DNA of 18,746 bases from the NCBI GenBank assembly GCA_027578815.1, contig JANBTH010000380.1, positions 1 through 18,746 on the forward strand, given 5' to 3'. Of the stretch, positions 8,415 to 14,663 are shown in pieces. This DNA comes from Coemansia sp. RSA 1804 (taxonomy: Eukaryota > Kickxellomycota > Kickxellomycetes > Kickxellales > Kickxellaceae). The number at the start of each line of letters is the position of its first letter. Position 1 is the first letter of the stretch. Made by a program: the position numbers and the translations under genes. The notes beneath the pieces were generated by a model. The model worked only from the letters and a program-made list of their open reading frames with translations. It was not told the DNA's origin and ran no database searches.

Positions 8415-11315
8415 ATGTCAGGTTTGTATGGTCAAGAAGAAGACCCGCAACAGACAGTCGGAAATGTGCACCAGTTTGGTCCTGAAGATAGCAAGCACAT
8501 ACCCGTAAACAGAGCAGCAGCACTCGCAGAGGAAGGATGGCAGGACAAGAACCACGCTGCTCCCGCGGTTTCAAATCCAAGTATTCCAGGCTTTGGCGAC
8601 TTTCATGGGTACTTTAACCAACGGAAGGCTAAGCTTGCCGAGCAAGCCGCAATCCAAGCAGCAGCACACCAGCCGCAGCACAGCCAGATATTCGCTGGCG
8701 CTGTGTTTCACATTAACGGGTACACTCGGCCATCGCAACATGAGCTCAAGCGCCTCCTGCTTGCGCGAGGCGGACGGTTTCTGCACTACTTGGCAAAGTC
8801 AGAGGTGACGCACATAATTGCTTCGAATCTGACCATGTCCAAGGAAAAGGAGTTTAGAAACTACAGGGTTGTGCGTCCTGAATGGGTGATGCAGAGCATC
8901 AGTGCTGGCAGACAGCTTCCGTGGCAGAGATACAGAGTAATTGGGCAGCAGCCTCGCAGAAGCAACGCGGAAATGATATCTCTTGGGCCGCGAATCGCTT
9001 GTGACCTTGAAGAGGACGAAGCACGCTTGTCCCAACCTGGTGGCAATGGCGGACAGAGCGGGCCGCTGAAAACTGCTACAGCCTTTGTGGTTGATCGGTT
9101 TGGAGAGGGCCTGAACCGCGAGTGGGTGCGCAGGAACCTCGCCACAGAGCCTGACTTTATCCAGCGGTACTATGCCAGCTCGCGTCTTCACCATCTCTCA
9201 ATGTGGAAGGCAGAGCTCAAGGACTATGTTGCTCAGCTGCGACAAACAAGCAGCAAGGCGAGACCCAATAATGCGCAGGGTATTGCTTTACGCAGCGACA
9301 GAGCGCGAATGATAATGCATGTTGATTTCGACTGCTTCTTTGTATCGGTCAGCCTGCTTTCCTATCCACATCTGAAAGACCGCCCAGTTGCGGTCTGCCA
9401 TTCTCATAAGCAGCTTGAGGACTTTGACTCTGAACTGTCTGCAAACCCGCTTGGAAAGACCGGAGGTACAAGTCAGATTGCGTCGTGCAACTACATTGCA
9501 AGGTCGTTTGGCGTGAAGAATGGCATGTTTATGAACCAGGCAACCCAGCTGTGTCCGCCGATAATGGTTGTTCCGTACCAGTTCGATGCGTATAGACGCG
9601 TATCGCGGATATTCTACAAGATTGTTACCCAGATTGCGGACGAAACGCAGGCCGTCAGCGTCGATGAGGCACTTCTTGACGTGACTCATGCAGTGCAGGA
9701 TGACAGATACTGTGGTGATCCAGAGCTGCTGGCCCAGGACATCCGTTGCAAAGTGCTAGAGACAACCAAATGTACGGTTAGCGTTGGCATTGGGCCCAAT
9801 ATTCTTCTTGCACGCATTGCCACCACAAGTGCAAAGCCCAACGGAGTGTTTTATCTTGACAGCAAGTCGTTTCTCGATATGGACATTCCTATAAGCAGGC
9901 TTCCTGGAGTCGGATATGCCGGAGCGGATAATCTGAGCAGAAACGGATTAAAGAGCATAGCCGATGTCAGAAAAGCACCACTGGAGGAGCTGAAAGTCAT
10001 ATGCGGGGAAAAGACGGCGTTGACGCTTTACAATTACAGCCGCGGAAGCGACAACCGTGTGGTTGAATCCAACCAGCTGCGCCAGGCATTTGGTGCCGAT
10101 ATTGGATGGGGAGTCCGGTTTTCCAACCAAAACGAAGTTGAGGATTTTGTAACGCGAACGGCACAGGAGGTCTGCAAGTCTATGGACGCTGCTGGGCGCA
10201 CGGGTAGTCTAGTGTCGTTGAAGATAAAGAGACGGCAAGAGGGAGAAGGCAAGCCTGGAAAGTTTCTTGGACATGGCAGGTGCGATAATCTGTCGCGATC
10301 CGCGTCTCTGCCTCAGATGACCAGCGATCCAGCCAGGATTGCGCCGCTATGCGTCCGACTCCTGCACCAGCTGGCGGTGGATCCGCTTGATGTGCGGGGC
10401 GTTGGAATTCACGTGCAGAAGCTGAATACAGATGGCGGTGCTGCCGATATTGGCAAATTACTGGCCAAGCCGAAGCAGATTCCATTGAAAGAAAGTCCTG
10501 ATAGCACAGGATACCCGTCCGAGCTTCTTCCTTCAGCATCGCGGATCGATGCTGATGTCCTGAAAGAGCTGCCAGAGTCGATACGATCCGAGCTTCAAGA
10601 GGCCTACAAAGGCAAAAGGCCGTCTGCTAACATTGGTGCGCTGTTTCCAGGCAGGCCTCCACTTCCAAACAGAGATCTGGTTCGAAAGCCCTTGGTAGTA
10701 AAAAGCGGAAGAGGCCGACCCCGCAAACTAGGTCTCTCAACACGGGCCGGCAAAAGCAGCAGAAGCACCAGCAGCAGCAGTCGGCCAAAACAGAACCTGG
10801 TGGACGCATTTAACAGAATGAACTCGCTTGACAATATTATGCCATCGCAGGTGGACAGCGAAGTATGGGGCAACCTGCCAACAAGCATCCGCCGGGAGCT
10901 GGCTAGAGAATATGTTGCGTCAAAGCCTAAGATCTCAGAGCCCCTGACAAAAGATGGCGGAAGGACTGGATCCGCCTCTGCTGTGAGCAGCGAGCAGGCC
11001 CCAAAAGCGGCTTTGCATGTGGTTCCAACGCTGCTCGGAAAACACGAGCTATCGGACGTGAGAGCTCTTGTTAAAGAGTGGGTTGACTCCAGTGCTGCGA
11101 ATGGACCTCTGGAGGAGGATGTGGCAGAGTTTTGCGACTATATCGTGGCACTAATAAAGCGCCGCGATTTGTTTAAAGCAAAGAGCATCTTGGTATTCTG
11201 GAAGATGTGTGTCAGCAGAAGCGACGGCGACTTGTGGTCTGCTGCAACAAAGCAGCTGTTTGACAGGGCTGATAGCACTTGTCGAGCCATGTATAACGCA
11301 ACGCTTCACATATAA
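8415..11315 (+). CDS. DNA repair protein REV1 (Y-family deoxycytidyl transferase)
   Basis: 966 aa, close to the size of yeast REV1. Inserts dCMP opposite abasic sites and damaged guanine, and scaffolds other translesion polymerases on PCNA in the nucleus. Order: conserved N-terminal patch FHGYFNQRKAKLAEQ; BRCT about 91-180 (RPEW near its end); the REV1-specific N-digit YYASSRLHHLSMWK at 252-265, where Arg257 corresponds to the arginine that pairs with incoming dCTP; palm with VDFDCFF (Asp304) and SVDEALLD (Asp417, Glu418); fingers CNYIARSFGVKNGM; helix-hairpin LPGVGYAGADNL; little finger; two ubiquitin-binding motifs near 711-732 (LPESIRSEL) and 812-836 (LPTSIRREL); an AT-hook GRGRPRK at 765-771 between them; and the C-terminal polymerase-interaction domain about 868-966. 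The ATG start is well supported. It ends 51 nt from the stop of the convergent nucleotidase gene. Confidence 0.97.
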   Translation: MSGLYGQEEDPQQTVGNVHQFGPEDSKHIPVNRAAALAEEGWQDKNHAAPAVSNPSIPGFGDFHGYFNQRKAKLAEQAAIQAAAHQPQHSQIFAGAVFHINGYTRPSQHELKRLLLARGGRFLHYLAKSEVTHIIASNLTMSKEKEFRNYRVVRPEWVMQSISAGRQLPWQRYRVIGQQPRRSNAEMISLGPRIACDLEEDEARLSQPGGNGGQSGPLKTATAFVVDRFGEGLNREWVRRNLATEPDFIQRYYASSRLHHLSMWKAELKDYVAQLRQTSSKARPNNAQGIALRSDRARMIMHVDFDCFFVSVSLLSYPHLKDRPVAVCHSHKQLEDFDSELSANPLGKTGGTSQIASCNYIARSFGVKNGMFMNQATQLCPPIMVVPYQFDAYRRVSRIFYKIVTQIADETQAVSVDEALLDVTHAVQDDRYCGDPELLAQDIRCKVLETTKCTVSVGIGPNILLARIATTSAKPNGVFYLDSKSFLDMDIPISRLPGVGYAGADNLSRNGLKSIADVRKAPLEELKVICGEKTALTLYNYSRGSDNRVVESNQLRQAFGADIGWGVRFSNQNEVEDFVTRTAQEVCKSMDAAGRTGSLVSLKIKRRQEGEGKPGKFLGHGRCDNLSRSASLPQMTSDPARIAPLCVRLLHQLAVDPLDVRGVGIHVQKLNTDGGAADIGKLLAKPKQIPLKESPDSTGYPSELLPSASRIDADVLKELPESIRSELQEAYKGKRPSANIGALFPGRPPLPNRDLVRKPLVVKSGRGRPRKLGLSTRAGKSSRSTSSSSRPKQNLVDAFNRMNSLDNIMPSQVDSEVWGNLPTSIRRELAREYVASKPKISEPLTKDGGRTGSASAVSSEQAPKAALHVVPTLLGKHELSDVRALVKEWVDSSAANGPLEEDVAEFCDYIVALIKRRDLFKAKSILVFWKMCVSRSDGDLWSAATKQLFDRADSTCRAMYNATLHI

Positions 11316-11354
11316 TTGAACAAAACGAAAGAAAAAGACTAGATTCATCTGACG

Positions 11355-11364
11355 CCCCCCCCCC
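11355..11364. repeat. C10 homopolymer between convergent stops
   Basis: Ten consecutive C residues on the plus strand in the 51-nt gap between the REV1 stop and the nucleotidase stop, ending two bases before the latter. It is likely in both 3' UTRs. Confidence 0.9.
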
Positions 11365-11366
11365 GG

Positions 11367-12512
11367 TTAAGCCTTGCTCTTCTTGTCCAGCGTTTCGCGG
11401 ATAGCAGCAATGACAGCATCGAATACGTTGACGTTTGCCGCTACAACACCCCTGTTTGCTCGTAGAGTACGTCCAAGCGAAAAGTCCAGCGGTCTGCCAT
11501 ACACATCGGCTACGCGACCTCCTGCTTCTCTGACAATGATGTTTCCAGCACCATGGTCCCAGATCTTATCGACATAGGTTTCGCTTGTGGGCAGCCGAAG
11601 ATAGATATCGGCATCTCCGCGAGCAACGGCACCATACTTGCACTGGCCGTCCATGCGCAACGACTGGTTTGTAATTCCCAGAAGCCGTGCAATGTTTGCG
11701 TTGTCGGTGTGGCTGGTGTGGCCGGACTCGACGGATTCGCAGAAGGTCGCATGTGCGGTATCGGCCACGCTTGAGGTGCTGATCGGCAGCTCACTGCCGC
11801 CGCCAAGCTTCCTTTGGAAGGCGCCCTGGCCTTCGACAGCAACCATCAGCACGCCGCGCTCGCCGTCGGGCTCGCTCATTTTCCAGGGCATGTTGGGGCT
11901 GCTCAGCACGCCCAGACGCACCGTGCCGTCGATTACCAGCGCAAGACACACCGCATACTGCTCGCCGCGCAGGAAACCCTTGGTTCCGTCGATTGGATCC
12001 AGTGTCCAGTAGCGCCCAGACCCGCTTCCTTCGTACTGCCCACGGTCGATTGCACGGAGCACCTCGTCTACGCTCATCGGCTGCTCCACGGCTGTGTTTA
12101 CAAGCCCAACAACCTTCTCGCAGAGCACCTTGCCTTCGTCTCCCTGCAGATCCTTCGAGTCCTCCTCGCCAACTATAGGGTCGTTGGGGAAGCTCTGCTC
12201 AAGGATCTGGTTGATTATTGCTTGTGCGCCGAAATCGGCAACCGTCACCGGCGACTTGTCTTTCTTCGTCAGCGTCTCCTCGTTCACAAGCCGCTTGAAC
12301 ACTGCCTGGCAGACGCGCGAAGCGCTTTCAACCGCCTCGATGGCAACGGCCCTTTCTTTCTCGAGATATGCTATGGAGGGGGGTAAGACCGAGTACACAC
12401 GCACCAGGGCGGGTGCTCTGGCGTAGTTTAGTTTTGGAATGCTGTGTGGTGGTGTCTTTAGCCATGCTATGGATATCTTCTGCAGAAGAGGCAGCAGCTG
12501 TTTACCTGTCAT
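11367..12512 (-). CDS. 3'(2'),5'-bisphosphate nucleotidase (HAL2/MET22), likely mitochondrial
   Basis: 381 aa, inositol-monophosphatase superfamily. Removes the 3'-phosphate from PAP (and PAPS), giving AMP; in yeast this supports sulfate assimilation, and the enzyme is a Li+/Na+ target. Motifs: PVTVADFGAQ (Asp93), VGEEDS at 114-119, YWTLDPIDGTKGFLRGEQ with Asp172, Asp175 and Thr177, and IWDHGAGN with Asp319, followed by EAGG. These are the metal-binding and active-site residues, and the DPIDGTKGFLRGEQ block is diagnostic of HAL2. Odd: about 45 extra N-terminal residues compared with yeast HAL2, with no Asp or Glu in the first 50, six Lys/Arg, an amphipathic start and RVY-S at 38-41, an R-3-type presequence cleavage signal. 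The next in-frame Met (146) is inside the enzyme, so this start is forced. A TATATA lies about 30 nt upstream (plus 12542-12547). Confidence 0.95.
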   Translation of the reverse strand: MTGKQLLPLLQKISIAWLKTPPHSIPKLNYARAPALVRVYSVLPPSIAYLEKERAVAIEAVESASRVCQAVFKRLVNEETLTKKDKSPVTVADFGAQAIINQILEQSFPNDPIVGEEDSKDLQGDEGKVLCEKVVGLVNTAVEQPMSVDEVLRAIDRGQYEGSGSGRYWTLDPIDGTKGFLRGEQYAVCLALVIDGTVRLGVLSSPNMPWKMSEPDGERGVLMVAVEGQGAFQRKLGGGSELPISTSSVADTAHATFCESVESGHTSHTDNANIARLLGITNQSLRMDGQCKYGAVARGDADIYLRLPTSETYVDKIWDHGAGNIIVREAGGRVADVYGRPLDFSLGRTLRANRGVVAANVNVFDAVIAAIRETLDKKSKA

Positions 12513-12719
12513 TTGCTTTTGGTCTGTGCGAAGGCGAGCAATATATAGTCAAATATTATAGATAGTATGTCGGGAGTAGCTGTGAAGAAGGGGATGAAGA
12601 TTAGAGGGATTGACTGAAGAGGAGCGCTGCTGGTTTAGTTCCATCTGCGCTAAAGCTGCATGATCCGACGTTGATTCTCTCCGCTCTATGAGGCGGTAAT
12701 TCAGATCTCCACAGCCAGA

Positions 12720-12760
12720 GCCTGGCCACTTTGGCTTTAAAAAGCCGTGATTGGCCAGGC
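12720..12760. repeat. Nested inverted repeat
   Basis: Arms GCCTGGCCA (12720-12728) and TGGCCAGGC (12752-12760) are perfectly complementary. Inside, GGCTTT (12733-12738) pairs with AAAGCC (12741-12746). One arm overlaps an inverted CCAAT box. It could be a palindromic factor site or a cruciform; the function is unknown. Confidence 0.7.
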
Positions 12761-12779
12761 GAATCTCGAGCATTGATTA

Positions 12780-12842
12780 CCTCAGAAAATCAAGCGGTCT
12801 TCTGCTTTGCCCGCCAACTGCTTTTGAGCAGAAACGCTGAGG
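12780..12842. repeat. Second nested inverted repeat
   Basis: Outer arms CCTCAG (12780-12785) and CTGAGG (12837-12842), inner arms TCTGCT (12801-12806) and AGCAGA (12827-12832). It lies immediately next to the first hairpin, in the probable promoter or first exon of the ubiquitin gene. Confidence 0.5.
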
Positions 12843-12903
12843 ATTCGACAGCAACGGATTCTTCCTCTTAACCAGTCGCTTTATTATTGGAATATCTTAT
12901 TCA

Positions 12904-13611
12904 GTAAGTGTCGCATCCATAGGAGGACTGCTCATGGATTCGTTATTTTGATAGCCGATGGGAGGTGATGGATTCGACCGACACGGGCTGCGTCTAGAGT
13001 CTTGCCTGGACACAACGGACACATGAGGGCCAGGGTGGAACGTGATACTGAAATGGACAATGTTTGGACACAGGCCCGGGGTGATGTGTAAAGCGCATCC
13101 ATTGCAACGGAAGGTGCATCCATTGGCGAACCTTTTGGCTGTGCATATCAGTGGTTGGCAATCGTGGATTATGAGAATCTCTCGATTTTGAAAATTGGGG
13201 GCAGACACCTTGAATTCGAATTCTAGCAATCAGCGAAAAGTCGTTATTTCTGCTTCAGCGGAACCACAGACTGAACCAAACGACAGCACCCGCAGCTACC
13301 TTTTCTTGTGCTTCCACTCTTGTCTTTAAAAAGTACACAGGAGGTTTTCCCCAGCAGGTCAACGTTATACGCTATTGCTTGCCGATTCAGGTGTCCTATC
13401 AACACTTTTCTCATCAGCTATGCTAGGCTTTGCTTAGGAAGACAAGGGTCTTATTTTATATTCATAAGCCAGAAAACCACCTTGAGCTGTTCTTGTGTCC
13501 TCAGCACATTCACCTATCGATTGATTGTGGAATCTCACCATATAATTGTGTAAAACTAATCCCAAAGTGCTGCGTTATCGCTCTTCTTCGTCATTTTGTT
13601 TGTTCTTGTAG
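12904..13611 (+). other. Probable 5'-UTR intron of the ubiquitin-eL40 gene (708 nt)
   Basis: A perfect GTAAGT donor stands at 12904. The acceptor TTCTTGTAG ends at 13611, two bases before the ubiquitin ATG, with a CTAAT branch-like site at 13556-13560, 52 nt upstream. The interval contains several ATGs, including one at 13419 opening a six-codon frame, that would obstruct scanning if unspliced. Start-proximal introns are common in fungal ribosomal protein genes. The acceptor is convincing. The donor is the best of few candidates; a shorter intron with a weaker donor (for example GTGTCC near 13390) cannot be excluded. A perfect 12-bp palindrome (two abutting GAATTC) lies at 13212-13223. Confidence 0.55.
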
Positions 13612-13613
13612 CA

Positions 13614-14000
13614 ATGCAGATCTTTGTGAAGACCCTCACTGGCAAGACCATCACCCTCGAGGTGGAGTCGTCCGACACCATCGACAACGTCAAGGCCAAG
13701 ATCCAGGACAAGGAGGGCATTCCTCCGGACCAGCAGCGTCTTATCTTCGCCGGAAAGCAGCTAGAGGACGGACGCTCTCTTTCGGACTACAACATCCAGA
13801 AGGAGTCTACCCTTCACTTGGTGCTCCGCCTGCGTGGTGGTCTCATTGAGCCGTCGCTGAAGGCCCTTGCCTCGAAGTACTGCTGCGAGAAGATGATCTG
13901 CCGCAAATGCTATGCCCGTCTTCCTCCCCGTGCCACCAACTGCCGCAAGAAGAAGTGTGGTCACAGCAGCCAGCTCCGCCCCAAGAAGAAGTTGAAGTAA
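13614..14000 (+). CDS. Ubiquitin-eL40 ribosomal protein fusion
   Basis: 128 aa: 76-residue ubiquitin ending LRLRGG, then the 52-residue 60S protein eL40 (LIEPSLKALASK to LRPKKKLK) with its Cys-rich zinc motif (CCEKMICRKC, then NCRKKKCGH). Deubiquitinases cleave after Gly76, releasing monomeric ubiquitin and eL40, which joins the large subunit late in cytoplasmic maturation. All seven ubiquitin lysines are present. Compared with yeast ubiquitin, residue 28 is Ala and residue 55 is Ser instead of the near-universal Thr. The ATG at 13614 is fixed by the invariant MQIFVKT start; the open frame extends a few codons upstream only through the splice acceptor. Strong codon bias to C-ending codons suggests high expression. 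Confidence 0.99.
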   Translation: MQIFVKTLTGKTITLEVESSDTIDNVKAKIQDKEGIPPDQQRLIFAGKQLEDGRSLSDYNIQKESTLHLVLRLRGGLIEPSLKALASKYCCEKMICRKCYARLPPRATNCRKKKCGHSSQLRPKKKLK

Positions 14001-14663
14001 ATGTCGAAACACATCCACATCCAAACGTCCGCTCTGCTGTGCGATGTTGTCTATTGTTTTTGTGGCAAGGCGAAGAACGTTGTCGTCGACTTTGCCCCCT
14101 TCTGTTTTTTACTCCTTGCTTTTTCATTCTTTTGGATTTAACAATATGCGACCCGTGCGGTTTGAATACAAAACTATCATGTTGTTGTTTAGCTCCCCGA
14201 TCCGCTCCGCTTGCCGCTGGGGCTGTGAAATATCCCTGGGATCTGTGCCTAAAGGCGATATGTATCTAGGCGGAGCTTTTTTTGTATTTGCAAACAAAAA
14301 TGAGCCAGCTTGTATGCAGCTGGCCAATCGTAGCCAGCCAAGCAATTGCCTCTGATTTTGAGGAACAACAACTTCCTCACCGAAATCAAACAGGGCTTGA
14401 TCGCAAAAGCGCTCCAAACGCTGTGTTGCCTTTATTCTTGCCAGCAGCTGTCGAATGCCCGCTTTGTTTGGCTTTGTCGTCTTGCTTTTTTGTTTTGTTT
14501 TTCTATTTACATTAGTAGAGAAGTCTTGTTCAATTCGCTTTTATATCCAATTCTACTCTCTATTGTGAGCAGGATTGCGTGTTCTATTTCTCATCTCCCG
14601 GTCGCAAAAGGAAAAAAGGAAAAGAATAGGGAGGAAGGCGTTCCGCTCTTGATCGACGTCGCA
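14001..14663. other. Intergenic: ubiquitin 3' region and delta-COP promoter
   Basis: No protein gene is supported. The first 280 bases are the ubiquitin-eL40 3' region and contain a hairpin-closed element with a T7 run (14204-14283). Around 14304-14338 there are repeated AGCCAGC/GCTGGC inverted motifs surrounding a CCAAT box. A TTTTATATCC element near 14539-14548 could be the delta-COP TATA box, about 120 nt before the proposed ATG at 14664. Confidence 0.4.
14204..14283 (+). other. Structured element with 7-bp closing stem and T7 tail
   Basis: GCTCCGC (14204-14210) is perfectly complementary to GCGGAGC (14270-14276), and seven T residues follow at once (14277-14283). The enclosed 59 nt contain further short complementary pieces (GCC/GGC and TCCC/GGGA). 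The 73-nt span, 7-bp stem and T-run recall a Pol III transcript. There is no tRNA T-arm, and only a weak B-box-like GGTTTGAATAC upstream at 14159-14169. It might instead be a 3'-UTR structure of the ubiquitin mRNA. Confidence 0.3.

Larger units (their letters stand above)
12513..12903. promoter_or_regulatory. Divergent promoter between nucleotidase and ubiquitin-eL40
   Basis: No ORF is supported. The minus-strand TATATA for the nucleotidase is at 12542-12547. Two inverted CCAAT boxes (ATTGG) occur at about 12750 and 12886. Two hairpin-forming elements (12720-12760 and 12780-12842) occupy the middle. From about 12772 to 12903 the plus strand has no ATG, which fits a first non-coding exon of the ubiquitin gene ending at the GTAAGT donor at 12904. 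Confidence 0.45.

Noticed and set aside
12965..13053. Box C/D snoRNA in the ubiquitin leader intron
   Set aside because: A GTGATGG and a CTGA are about 85 nt apart, but the C box is imperfect and there is no terminal stem.
13212..13223. GAATTCGAATTC palindrome as a heat-shock element
   Set aside because: GAA and TTC units abut without the two-base spacing required for heat-shock factor trimers.
14204..14276. tRNA gene (73 nt, 7-bp acceptor-like stem)
   Set aside because: There is no T-arm or GTTCGA-type B box in the right place and no credible anticodon arm; kept only as a structured element.
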